The notes under the pieces were generated by a model. It made no database searches, had not been told where the DNA came from, and saw only the letters and a program-made list of their open reading frames with translations. 64,000 nucleotides of DNA from the NCBI GenBank assembly GCA_018136815.1, contig CM030934.1:5157587-5221586 (forward strand), in the 5' to 3' direction. A program made the position numbers and the translations under genes. Below are positions 35,301-41,300 of this stretch, piece after piece; within the stretch, counting starts at the first letter, position 1, and every line of letters begins with the position of its first letter. This stretch comes from Isochrysis galbana. Its lineage: Eukaryota; Haptophyta; Isochrysidales; Isochrysidaceae.

Positions 35301-38300
35301 CAAGTAGAAGCGCTGGAGGCGTGGGGCCCATGCTGTCTTTCCAGCAAGCGAAATTTCCGGCTCGGAGACATCGATGACTGACGCCGACGCAATCGTGCCC
35401 AGCTGATGCCCGCAAATGCCATCGACATACCGCAACGATGCGTTCGTTGACTCGGAAAGGACGGTGCGTGCTAATCCGAGAAGCCCAGAGTGCGAAGGAG
35501 ACAGCCTCGCTCCACTTCCCCTCAATTGTGTGACATTGTTGAGGAGCCACATCATCGTTCCATTTGATGCAGCGTGGGGTCGAAGCAATATCAAGGCTGT
35601 CTCAACGACGGGTAGAACGCTTGCGGCAGTTTCGTTGAGCGCGGTTGCGAAGATGACGCCTCGCGCCTCACCGCGATAGGGGGCCGTCGTTGACCATGAC
35701 TCTGCGTTGCGGCTTGCTAGAGCATTGGCACCAACTAAAATAGAAATCTGTGGCCTCAACTCGGCGTCAGGCTTCCGGACCACCCATGCCGTCGTGTATG
35801 AATACGATACTCGTGCCTTCCCAGCATCATGTCTTGCCCGATATGAACTCAGGCTCTGCATTTCGACGTTGGTAAAACAGACCCCTTGCCCGAGGCGCCC
35901 CATTAAGGCGACATCACTCTGAGAAACACCGCGCGCAATATGGCACGGCCAAGCAGTCCCTCTTATGTCCGAAAGACCAGCCGTCCCGATCGCCAACGGC
36001 ATTCGCATGCTTGCTGAACCAAGACTGCTCAGGGCGGTCAGCTGCAGCATACTTTCTAGAGCAGCGGGGTGGGTTGCCATCCCCGGCGGCGGCTCGAATC
36101 GGCGTAACTGACCGACGGCCTCGTGCTGGCGACCACCAGTGTCCCATGCGCGAGCGATCACACGGTAGCTTGGGCCACACTCAAAGCCAGAACAAATAAA
36201 ACGAGAATAGATCACATCCACGTCAGTCGGGATGCAGCAGCGTGCACGACCTGCTGGAGTGGTGGTGGTCCACGAAACACCGGACTGCTCAGCCGTTGCG
36301 CCACGGCAATGGACGAATGGCGCAGGCTCATCTTGATAATGGCTGCTCACTTCGAAGCTGCCCTCGCCGCATCGGACGGCACAATCAATGGTTGCGTTTT
36401 GCTCGCCGACAACGAGTGGGAGCATGAAGATGACCCTTTCGAACGATACGTTGCGCCGCCCCGTTATCCTACCCCAAGCTGCGGCTGACATGCCAATAAG
36501 GCTGGTTGGTGGGAACACAACATTGCCCAGAAGGACGTAGTCGCTGATGATTGAGAGCAGCGACCCGCTGATCGGTGACGTGAAAGTGGTGGTTTCAGTG
36601 CACGCTGACTCGGCAACTCGTTGGAGGAACGGATGCGGCGGCTCTGTCCAGGCGAACCTCCTACGGGCAAGGTTAAGTGCCCCTGGTATGGACGAGCTGG
36701 ATCGGGTGCGAGAGATAGCATCGCACCCCACAATGGCATGAGCAATGGTGCCGCTGAAACCAAAAGAGCTGACCGCGCCCAGCAAACCCCGAAGCTCTGA
36801 GAGCTGGGTAGGCATGGCACCGCGGTTATTGTCAGCGATGACGCTCTCGAGGTGAGGGTTGATCACGCGAAGCTGTGCGTTAGGTGATGCCTGTCTCTTT
36901 TGTAGCGAGATGACGAGGCTGGCAAGGCCTGCAGCACCGGCGGCGGGCTCGCCATGACCACAATTGGCCTTCACTGAGCTCATCTGCAAAGTACCATCGT
37001 CCGGGCCGCGTGGCCTAACAAGGGCAGCATAGGTGGACGCAATCTCGATGGGATCGCCGAGCGGTGTCCCAGTACCATGAGCCTGATACAAAAAGAGGCA
37101 TGCCGCATTAACTGCGGCATTACTCAGAGCCGCGCGCAACATTTGTTGCTGCGCCTCGCCATTAGGCGCTGTGAGGGACGCGGACCTGCCATCCTGCCGA
37201 ACCGCACTACCGTGCATGATCGCGCCACCCGTAACCTTTTGCGCCACTGCCGAAAAGCCAAGGGTGACGGCGTAGCAACCCTCTCCCCTTGCGTACCCGT
37301 CGGCGCGGGCATCAAACGTGTGACAGCGGCTTTTGGGCGAGAGCATCCCGGCTGCGTTGTACGCCTGCCACACCGAATCCAAGAAGAGGAGGTGGGCACC
37401 CACAACGAGTGCGACATCGCACTCAATACTCTGCGATGCGCAGTGTAGAGCCGCAAGGCTTGCTGAGCATGCAGTATCGATACTCACACACGGCCCACGC
37501 AGGCCTAGGGCGAAGGAAACGCGACCACACGCAACTGAGCATCCCGTTGCTGTTAAGGCATAGACATTGGATGCATGCTTGCTAGCTCGGAGCACTTCCG
37601 TGTATTCAGAGGCCATCATGCCTACAAACACGCCTGTCGGCGAATCATCAAGGCTGGTCTTGTTTCTACCGCTTGCGTGAAGTGCCTCATAGCCTATCTC
37701 TAGGATAAGCCGTTGTGTCGGATCCATCACGAGCGCCTCAGACGGAGAGATATTGAAAAAGCAGTTGTCGAATAAGTCTGCTCCCTGAATGAAGCCGGCT
37801 TCTCGCAACGGTGAAACCTCTTGGTGCGACGAAAGTGAGCTTGGGAAAGTACCCCCATCATCAGAGCACGGAGTCATCCTTTGCGTGATTGCATCTTCCC
37901 CGGTGGCCAGCATTCTCCACAACGTACCGGTCCTTCCACACGGCGCTTTGAAGGCGTGGGACATCAGTCTCGTCGGAGCAGCCATGCGGGCCGGCGAATG
38001 CGGATTCGGAATCTCAACGGCCGTCTTGCCGTGAGGTTCCGCAAGGAAGCTAACAATAGCTCTAGCAGTTGGGCGGTCAAAGACCAGCGTGGAAGGCAAA
38101 ACCAATCTTTCACCCACAACTTCTTGCAGTGTGGTCGCCAGTGCGGCTGCGCTTAGGGAATTCAGGCCTGCATCCATAAGTGGTTCGTCTGCATCAAAGT
38201 GTATTCCCGTTTGCGACCACAAGCATTCCAGCACGCCGTCTAAAGACACGTCTCGTGTTCCTAATACGCGCCGACGATCGATGTCGACGGCCGGCCGGAG

Positions 38301-41192
38301 AATGTCCATGGGTACAGGAAGCCGATTCCTATCGATCTTGTTACTACTGGTTCGAGGCCAGTCGGCCACGCCGACAACCGCCGAAGGCACCATGTAAGCA
38401 GGGAGGGCTACACTCGCGCCTTGGAGTGTTGGAACCTGGCTGAGGGGAAGGGCGTTCGTGAAGGACCTGTCACCATCCCTATCTCGCACGACAAGCTCAG
38501 CGGGGCTGACATAGGCGATGAGCGATTCTAAATGCGGGTTGAGAAGGACCACTGCTTCAATCACACCAGGCAGAGAACGTAGGGCGTGCTCTATTTCGCC
38601 GAGTTCAATACGTTGACCACGAAGCTTGATTTGGAAGTCGATGCGACCGCCGAACTCGATCTCGCCGTCCGCGTACCAACGTACACGATCGCCGGTGCGA
38701 TAAACTTCACCTCGACCGCTCACATCGGTTTCTGGCCACGGATTCTGTATGAACCTTTGGGATGTAAGCTCCGGGCGATTCATATAACCACGCGCCACCA
38801 GTGCCCCGCCTAGCCACAGCTCGCCCCACACTCCAATAGGGCAGAGTTGGGGAGAAGTGGAATCGCTGTCGGGATCAACGATGTAAGCAGTGACATTTGG
38901 CAAGGGCCGGCCAATGGAAGCGAGACGATCCGGATTGCTACGATCAACTTCCCGCGCAGTGGCCCAGATGGTCACTTCGGTGGGACCGTAATAGTTGATG
39001 ATTCGAGCGCCTTCCGGAACAGCATCCACCGCCTGCTGTGTCAGTGCCTCTCCACCAACCTCAACCACCTTGACAGACGATGGCAGCTTCGCCAACGCGA
39101 GTATGGAAGGCACTGCAGCAACGCGCGTAAAATTCTCCGCATCGCAGGCCATCAAAGCGGTCCCGTCTTTCAAAAGTTTGAGCACGCCAGCATGCACCAC
39201 GAGAGAAGAGAAGATGTTGAATACTGAGACATCGAAGACGATCGGCGTTGGTACTGCGAACACCGTCGATGCATCCACTGCATCTCGACCTCGCGCGCAG
39301 TGGAGGAGAGCAACCACGCCACGGTGAGGCACCATGACAGCCTTTGGCTTCCCGGTGGAACCGGAGGTGAACATGACGTAGGCCAAATTGTGTGGACGCA
39401 CTTGTGGGCATGCCAACAGAGATGCGGCGATTGAAGTGGGGGGCTGCCGCACATCATCCATGACTAGCACTTCGCCACTGAACCAGCTTGCGTGTTCAGC
39501 AGCTGCAGCACTTTGCGCCACAAGAAGCTTGCACATGGAGTCGCTCATCATGAATTGCCGGCGCTCCAGTGGCCACTTGCCATCCAGCGGCAAGTAAGCG
39601 CCACCGGATCGCAGTACTCCCAGTACGGCTGCAATTTGTTCCAGTGATCGCTCGATCTCGATCGCCACGATATCTTCAGGTTTCACATCGCGGCAAAGAA
39701 GCCAGGAAGCAATCGCGCCAGCGGCATCCCACATTTCCGAATAGGTCAGCGTAGCACCCTTCCACTCAACTGCGATTGAATTTGGCGAGCGCGCTACTTG
39801 TGCTGCGACCATGTCATGCAGGCAAAGATCCTTGGGAAAGTCGACAGCCGTGTCGTTGAAATCGTAAAGCACAAGCTTCTTTTCCTCCTCGGACATCAGC
39901 GGCAATACCCACGTGCTGCACTCCGGCGTTGCGTCGGCCAGGGCAAGTCCCAGCACATCCATTCGCGTCACGAGTCGCTCAATTGTGCTAGGCTCGAATA
40001 AGCTACTCTTGAAGACGAGTCGTCCAGCCATGCGCGCGTCTTCACCAGGAGCGTGAATCACCATTGCAAGGTCGATGTTTGAAAATTCTGATGAGAAGTC
40101 TACGTAGGCCAATGTACCCTCGCTCTGCTCCCAGATGAACACGGTCTGAACATCGAAATTTTCGTGGTCATCTCCGACACTTCTCGCGGCAATTTTCTCA
40201 ACTTCACGCAACACCGGTGGCTTATGATGCTCACTTCCTTCGAGCACGGCATCTACGGATTGTATGAGCTCATCTACTGAGCCCTCACGCGGAACTCTAA
40301 CGCGCACGGAAAGTGCGCCGCTAAAGTCGCGCGAACCGCGATTGAACAGAGTTTTTATGGTCACCTCATCTTGCCCAGATTGACGGCAGAGGAACAAAGC
40401 CCAAAATGCAAGCATCAAGCTATGGATACTGCACTTGCACTGGTTGCAACGTTCGACTAGCCTCAATGACGTGGTCTCAGAGAGGAAGAAAGGTGAGCTA
40501 AGGAAATTTGCGAGCTCCTTGCTCGGCCGTGGCTTGTCTGTCGGAAATTCAAGCCTTGGCACGTCGCTCGCGTCCGGTACGCTCGCTGAGGACGAACGAT
40601 CATTCATCATTATGCCACATGCAAGGGGTGCTGGCGATTCCAGGTGGGCTCTGCTTTCAACGGACGTCAATGCACCTCCGGTTCCGGCGTAGGTCTGCGA
40701 CATAGGCTGCGAATTTCCACATGTAGCAGTAGGACAGCTCTCTTGCCGCATAGCCACAAGACTCTCCAAGTGCTCGAGACGCAATGCTAGTGCTCCCTGC
40801 TTCGCCTCAGCTTCGGATGCTCGTACGTCTGCCCTTCTGAGTCTGGCTTCCGCCGCGCCCAGCTTGGCTTCCGCTGCCTCCAGCTTGGCTTCCGCTGTTT
40901 TTGCACGCAATTTGGCTCTGGTCTCGGCCGCCTGTGCTCCGACAATTGCCGTCACGTCAGTCCTCGCCCTTAGCTCTTGCGATCTTGCGTCCGGCAACAA
41001 CGCCCCCACGCCAACTTCCGTTGCCGCCGAGACGACCTCAGGTTTTTCAGATGAATGTGCGAGCCTATTGTTTGAAATGCTTAGAGCGGTGGAGCTTGAG
41101 TGACCTTGAAGCATTTGGCCGTCGGATGTTGCCGTCAAACCATGTTGCCGGATGCTTTCATAGGCCATCAGCGTGCGCGTGCTGACCAACAA
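23340..41192 (-). CDS. Hybrid NRPS-PKS megasynthase, C-terminal protein or half (5' end in gap)
   Basis: Uninterrupted 5,950-codon frame. Order: coiled coil (~residues 69-146); C-terminal half of a condensation domain (~211-454); adenylation A1 (~456-961); carrier T1; KS; DH; KR; two ACPs; alpha/beta hydrolase; two ACPs; flavin monooxygenase; full condensation C2; adenylation A2; PCP; four thioesterases (4,779-5,946). It would load or add an amino acid, extend with one ketide, oxidise the chain, add a second amino acid and release the product. There is no acyltransferase, so malonyl units must come from a trans AT. The frame is open into the gap at 41,201 (the 41,192 codon is TTG; the first ATG is at 41,168), so the true start is unknown and the protein may be continuous with the PKS half upstream. 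No intron is visible in 17.8 kb. Confidence 0.92.
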   Translation of the reverse strand: MLVSTRTLMAYESIRQHGLTATSDGQMLQGHSSSTALSISNNRLAHSSEKPEVVSAATEVGVGALLPDARSQELRARTDVTAIVGAQAAETRAKLRAKTAEAKLEAAEAKLGAAEARLRRADVRASEAEAKQGALALRLEHLESLVAMRQESCPTATCGNSQPMSQTYAGTGGALTSVESRAHLESPAPLACGIMMNDRSSSASVPDASDVPRLEFPTDKPRPSKELANFLSSPFFLSETTSLRLVERCNQCKCSIHSLMLAFWALFLCRQSGQDEVTIKTLFNRGSRDFSGALSVRVRVPREGSVDELIQSVDAVLEGSEHHKPPVLREVEKIAARSVGDDHENFDVQTVFIWEQSEGTLAYVDFSSEFSNIDLAMVIHAPGEDARMAGRLVFKSSLFEPSTIERLVTRMDVLGLALADATPECSTWVLPLMSEEEKKLVLYDFNDTAVDFPKDLCLHDMVAAQVARSPNSIAVEWKGATLTYSEMWDAAGAIASWLLCRDVKPEDIVAIEIERSLEQIAAVLGVLRSGGAYLPLDGKWPLERRQFMMSDSMCKLLVAQSAAAAEHASWFSGEVLVMDDVRQPPTSIAASLLACPQVRPHNLAYVMFTSGSTGKPKAVMVPHRGVVALLHCARGRDAVDASTVFAVPTPIVFDVSVFNIFSSLVVHAGVLKLLKDGTALMACDAENFTRVAAVPSILALAKLPSSVKVVEVGGEALTQQAVDAVPEGARIINYYGPTEVTIWATAREVDRSNPDRLASIGRPLPNVTAYIVDPDSDSTSPQLCPIGVWGELWLGGALVARGYMNRPELTSQRFIQNPWPETDVSGRGEVYRTGDRVRWYADGEIEFGGRIDFQIKLRGQRIELGEIEHALRSLPGVIEAVVLLNPHLESLIAYVSPAELVVRDRDGDRSFTNALPLSQVPTLQGASVALPAYMVPSAVVGVADWPRTSSNKIDRNRLPVPMDILRPAVDIDRRRVLGTRDVSLDGVLECLWSQTGIHFDADEPLMDAGLNSLSAAALATTLQEVVGERLVLPSTLVFDRPTARAIVSFLAEPHGKTAVEIPNPHSPARMAAPTRLMSHAFKAPCGRTGTLWRMLATGEDAITQRMTPCSDDGGTFPSSLSSHQEVSPLREAGFIQGADLFDNCFFNISPSEALVMDPTQRLILEIGYEALHASGRNKTSLDDSPTGVFVGMMASEYTEVLRASKHASNVYALTATGCSVACGRVSFALGLRGPCVSIDTACSASLAALHCASQSIECDVALVVGAHLLFLDSVWQAYNAAGMLSPKSRCHTFDARADGYARGEGCYAVTLGFSAVAQKVTGGAIMHGSAVRQDGRSASLTAPNGEAQQQMLRAALSNAAVNAACLFLYQAHGTGTPLGDPIEIASTYAALVRPRGPDDGTLQMSSVKANCGHGEPAAGAAGLASLVISLQKRQASPNAQLRVINPHLESVIADNNRGAMPTQLSELRGLLGAVSSFGFSGTIAHAIVGCDAISRTRSSSSIPGALNLARRRFAWTEPPHPFLQRVAESACTETTTFTSPISGSLLSIISDYVLLGNVVFPPTSLIGMSAAAWGRITGRRNVSFERVIFMLPLVVGEQNATIDCAVRCGEGSFEVSSHYQDEPAPFVHCRGATAEQSGVSWTTTTPAGRARCCIPTDVDVIYSRFICSGFECGPSYRVIARAWDTGGRQHEAVGQLRRFEPPPGMATHPAALESMLQLTALSSLGSASMRMPLAIGTAGLSDIRGTAWPCHIARGVSQSDVALMGRLGQGVCFTNVEMQSLSSYRARHDAGKARVSYSYTTAWVVRKPDAELRPQISILVGANALASRNAESWSTTAPYRGEARGVIFATALNETAASVLPVVETALILLRPHAASNGTMMWLLNNVTQLRGSGARLSPSHSGLLGLARTVLSESTNASLRYVDGICGHQLGTIASASVIDVSEPEISLAGKTAWAPRLQRFYLPGAESSTMHRAGQQLVSGGTGGVALLTSKWLFQVGAPALTLFSRRGRVAAAEASDLTHVAAGRQVQVVRCDAAHAIDVRRLTAATQASSREQGLWHAAGVLADGLLHTQSAQSLKRVYGPKAIGGWHLLSAFCRMPLECCVFFSSVSALLGWSGQSNYNAANCCLDSTSARRRTSGQASTSIQWGAWGGVGMAASDASVTAHLQASGFGLITLEIAANALAEALVSRGPHILPFFIVDWRKVSSAVGVAPAMLADLVRPDSTKFGPVLRVAGARGATETTSELSQVPYWELQSHIEAVILSMLRELGNGFGSETLDSPLIEAGLDSLGAAEIAQRLRGLTGQRIPPATIFTQASVRTLASKVLVQYGAEAFNLSEATSGEVASELAQISRSKLLSRVEAALLSMVQDLGSGFGSETLDSPLIEAGLDSLGAAEIAQRLHRLTGQRIPPGTVFAQASIRTLASHVTTLHGEVAATSLDTRQLRSAGASDTDAPHSSPLDNRESSSSDALDTRAVLSAIHDVGHALSYAYPNSTDGVLVRLREGKVGPAGVTRTPIVIIHAMLGTNFATPLLKFLRDPDQPIYFLQAPELDPERVKSYVLTAIANSLQERSQYYYSVYRRHVVGSQHSVGAHLLAMSAGCPIAREMAFFFQRDGLPVTLTFVDPFFPFPSVATELPGIEGLLYMFKTLMPKFLSASLRPDIDRVGRICTARLKEGLLDRWSFKDELDKLSPTYFPFLCLAMNLSQWRDQRRAVLELPKGSATIWLADGRWQQELWGEYGYDKLADGLSLKDTPWSREQLYGWRWLIENVEGRTGKGYHLHYFAMQENLVNLATHLEDLCRTTDTRPSEPRQLPLDNEEDPNIAPILVSLLRDSDRHVVSPVDKGAVSSRAFVMASKQSNKAMVPSAAPVDKADTNMSEAGALQRVLTIISGMGIDSVIDADVPLMETGLLDSLGAIELRNLLQPHAGDATLPENLVVEFPTVRLLSHQLATEQLPHRASALPTVGQRMVPGGLPVVQISESRWLERVEATIAEMGIESGVDTDAPLMETGIIDSLGAIELRNLLQTQAQDPLPETLLVDYPTIRSLSQLLTAQEVVPKEEARTLDQGRPAVLPDDSRGALEEVHALSLTIEEAMAIVAIAAEIVEDATPMHETIVDSFPSRDIRSGQAIRATDSQMVHALEKRDPPAGPPSKTAGSGAVDAMHSARTIFREPEGSARPPDVDMLVVGAGNMGLMAAHEFLQVGATVQVLEKSAEALGCWRTAANKTSHVAVTEPSYRYPSAGGEQLSDYTSRDEVLEAGSRFIAEHGLDQLINYNCEVVDVTWVSSSPPRARVTFRDTKTHHVSVVHSRGVYLALGAQAKPRELSWDGEREFSQMPGNIVGYGIKDDVDVQAFSGKRVVIIGSGAFAVENVRTALTHGATHVTMVFRRAFQAWPRAVHYLDLKGDMTLGEIGQPYEDWKAWAGMGDELGDSAMETFMSQNSFFQPTVSDFIFGAHRAGLLTIVKDEVEQCTTRNPGNGTLLSGVTLAKSKKFVPCEVILKCVGWRLPDIKKVFPVFEQRHFCFLNEKSNIVFACDPNYQVESRGSSTASTRKVATSKHAGYSSRLLTRTTGGTSSNFVLARVTARMQLYAMQNDHDFKEMLEQLPPSPSPMCSWFEQRFEFDGLPRLNGLVAEVINQGKRELERKFSSQEEFVAMAAALYRKDMASTVLGPYGDHLEYPMDSKLQVQPGEGDYPVTWNQMQFLTATLTSRNAKLYSLPFAARIKGPLDVSMLRAAISDLVQRHSVLRTSYNFDHLGGDGGFTQRIQAATIGNEMFCEMAADCEEEAQALLMAERSREFELFGRKACVLRCLVVRLGKADFLLQINVHHVAFDASSSAVLFAELTEFYRARRAGESARLSPLPCQYVHHAQRQRAPWQLQSHAKSAQYWRAQLREGMLPSLELPLDKPRPSRLTYDGDRLEVSLSPELTASLTTLASRHRLTLFQLFLALWALTLCRHSLQDEVLVGVSYHGRGASSDMKLIGCFVNMLPMRVEVPRGCGVVDLLQSARETVGDAMRHAAVPFHRMLQELLPKLSGDGSRSPVYQTILAWERTGGWASGVDGFLSEDLHVEQCFLDDIERIAKAEIVFNGSTPRPGEPFAGSIQFNSDLFELASIERLAKRMQVLASELAGAAPHVDVWSLDLMPADEMALVHTAFHLCPGDFPLNSPCLHDLVSAQVDRSPDAVALECRGTTMTYAEMWAAAGEVSSWLRSYGVVPDAVVALQLSGKLEQAVGLLGVLRAGGAFLPIEAKWPLDRRRFMVEDAGCTLAVVDSVAADEYQEKFGVVTLSLDDARQVEVCASRPASTAQSAAPHNLAYVIYTSGSTGQPKGVLVKHQGVVNLFQGMGASRDFPPGFHRYGCTTSYTFDAFVLNLFTALIVLGGTAVLIDPLLYATGEDQPMLTGVFFVPSVFAEVALPPSIMFVDFGGEAITQHTLDALPAHVRGYNMYGPTEVSIATCSRAIDRRSKRFTSIGKPLPNVPTYIVDPDSDPQRPQLCPIGVWGELWHGGIQVARGYLNQPEVSAEKFIPNPWALPDHLGHNVVYRTGDRVRWSADGEVEFGGRIDFQVKLRGLRIELGEIEHAIREQPGVVDAVVLLDKQHEALVAYVSPAYLVGVTEQDSAPICRHATPFNSVHAIAGIRTKLAQYMLPSFVMGVTEWPRTSGGKIDRKRLPSPVLIGAAELQAMPPTAASATTNSTVVWHVREAFGVAIRVNAEEVRMDSDFFELGGNSLKAVIVARELSKRTGRPVGAADVMNFPTVMALAASMQPGGDADGSAVVIPLDAPELVWLATPQGNSLRGPDIFLHPLAGNTMSLRHVAALLSDAGAIGINCSPRMTERARTVQQLALEYVRMLPPEVLKRRLAPVRLVGYSFGCKVAYWMACKLQAEGHSTELVLLDGFAGGDLAAEREEKLRANIMPKVKSTRRLVRQRAGLTDHEEEAIEANLTDEDMEGIRLFFFDAIDAAGDSKAELAELMVQLTEMSELPDANSVGLPRFEGRVLLVYTEKSNELFPLVKSVHSNIPQVELRVVPGNHFTCISDELAPEIVSAVRDWRASNESVQFGGANAPAIVIPLDAPELVWLTTPQGNSLRGPDIFLHPLAGNTMSLRHVAALLSDAGAIGINCSPRMTERARTVQQLALEYVRMLPPEVLKRRLAPVRLVGYSFGCKVAYWMACKLQAEGHSTELVLLDGFAGGDLAAEREEKLRANIMPKVKSTRRLVRQRAGLTDHEEEAIEANLTDEDMEGIRLFFFDAIDAAGDSKAELAELMVQLTEMSELPDANSVGLPRFEGRVLLVYTEKSNELFPLVKSVHSNIPQVELRVVPGNHFTCISDELAPEIVSAVRDWRASNESVQFGGANAPAIVIPLDAPELVWLTTPQGNSLRGPDIFLHPLAGNTMSLRHVAALLSDAGAIGINCSPRMTERARTVQQLALEYVRMLPPEVLKRRLAPVRLVGYSFGCKVAYWMACKLQAEGHSTELVLLDGFAGGDLAAEREEKLRANIMPKVKSTRRLVRQRAGLTDHEEEAIEANLTDEDMEGIRLFFFDAIDAAGDSKAELAELMVQLTEMSELPDANSVGLPRFEGRVLLVYTEKSNELFPLVKSVHSNIPQVELRVVPGNHFTCISDELAPEIVSAVRDWRASNESVQFGGANAPAIVIPLDAPELVWLTTPQGNSLRGPDIFLHPLAGNTMSLRHVAALLSDAGAIGINCSPRMTERARTVQQLALEYVRMLPPEVLKRRLAPVRLVGYSFGCKVAYWMACKLQAEGHSTELVLLDGFAGGDLAAEREEKLRANIMPKVKSTRRLVRQRAGLTDHEEEAIEANLTDEDMEGIRLFFFDAIDAAGDSKAELAELMVQLTEMSELPDANSVGLPRFEGRVLLVYTEKSNELFPLVKSVHSNIPQVELRVVPGNHFTCISDELAPEIVSAVRDWRASNESVQFGGVNAPAIVIPC
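23355..26858 (-). repeat. Four tandem terminal thioesterase domains (876-bp units)
   Basis: Units at 26,858-25,983, 25,982-25,107, 25,106-24,231 and 24,230-23,355, each 292 residues and nearly identical at DNA level (a handful of substitutions, mainly at the block edges). Each carries a full type I thioesterase triad: Ser in GYSFG, Asp in LLDGF, His in PGNHF. A fifth unit is begun (VIP) but turns into Cys-stop at 23,340. The repeats end the NRPS arm directly after the PCP. Confidence 0.92.
26900..30140 (-). other. NRPS module: C2-A2-PCP
   Basis: C2 is full length with the catalytic motif HHVAFDA (usual HHxxxDG, last Gly replaced by Ala). A2 has YVIYTSGSTGQPKG, NMYGPTEVS, YRTGDRVRW and GKIDRKRLP. 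PCP has FFELGGNSLKA with the phosphopantetheine Ser. The A2 pocket code, hand-aligned to the PheA positions, reads roughly D-A-L-F-V-F-M-I-A; it matches no code I recognise, so the substrate is unknown. Confidence 0.88.
30200..31660 (-). other. Embedded flavin-dependent monooxygenase domain
   Basis: Two Rossmann motifs in the spacing of class B flavin monooxygenases: FAD-binding VVGAGNMGLMAAHEF (~31,640-31,595) and NADPH-binding VVIIGSGAFAVENV (~31,120-31,075). It sits between a tandem ACP and C2, so it likely oxidises (hydroxylation or Baeyer-Villiger type) the ACP-bound chain before peptide bond formation. The class B fingerprint FxGxxxHxxxW was not seen clearly, so reaction type is open. 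Confidence 0.82.
32030..32570 (-). other. Tandem ACP doublet (after the hydrolase)
   Basis: Two carrier domains with TGLLDSLGAIEL (~32,470-32,430) and TGIIDSLGAIEL (~32,165-32,127), both with the attachment Ser. They feed the monooxygenase. Confidence 0.88.
32780..33660 (-). other. Internal alpha/beta hydrolase (thioesterase-like) domain
   Basis: Starts TPIVIIHAMLGTNFATPLLK; the nucleophile elbow is LAMSAGCP (A-M-S-A-G in place of G-x-S-x-G) and FVDPF offers the acidic residue. Placed between two ACP doublets rather than at a chain end. Different from both the terminal thioesterases and the hydrolases of the PKS modules. Confidence 0.72.
33880..37968 (-). other. PKS module: KS-DH(degenerate)-KR-ACP-ACP, no AT
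   Basis: KS is complete: DTACSASLAALH, AHGTGTPLGDP, KANCGHGEP. It runs straight into a DH fold with no AT. The DH motif reads SDYVLLGNVVFPP, Tyr replacing the catalytic His of HxxxGxxxxP, and HPAALESML replaces the usual acidic motif, so dehydration is unlikely. The KR looks active: LVSGGTGGVALL, SSVSALLG and SNYNAANCCLD. Two ACPs carry AGLDSLGAAEIAQRL. Confidence 0.88.
38030..40560 (-). other. Half-C, A1 and T1
   Basis: The condensation-like stretch (40,560-39,830) begins at FPTDKPRPSKEL, the middle of a C domain; the N-terminal lobe with HHxxxDG is missing, so it cannot condense by itself. A1 is complete: YVMFTSGSTGKPKA, NYYGPTEVT, YRTGDRVRW, NKIDRNRLP. Hand-aligned pocket code roughly D-V-F-A-V-V-Y-I-W. 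T1 has DAGLNSLSAAAL. Confidence 0.85.
40755..40985 (-). other. Coiled-coil segment, possible docking domain
   Basis: About 77 residues rich in A/E/K/R/L heptads (for example KTAEAKLEAAEAKLGAAEAR). Coiled coils at protein ends serve as docking elements in multi-protein assembly lines, which would argue that the protein starts here rather than continuing from the PKS half. Confidence 0.7.
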
Positions 41193-41200
41193 ATCGATTC

Positions 41201-41300
41201 NNNNNNNNNNNNNNNNNNNNNNNNNNNNNNNNNNNNNNNNNNNNNNNNNNNNNNNNNNNNNNNNNNNNNNNNNNNNNNNNNNNNNNNNNNNNNNNNNNNN
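41201..41300. other. Assembly gap (100 N)
   Basis: Exactly 100 N, the usual placeholder for unknown length. Coding frames are open on both sides but in different phases. The ACP expected after the last KR is not visible, so real sequence is missing here. Confidence 0.98.
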
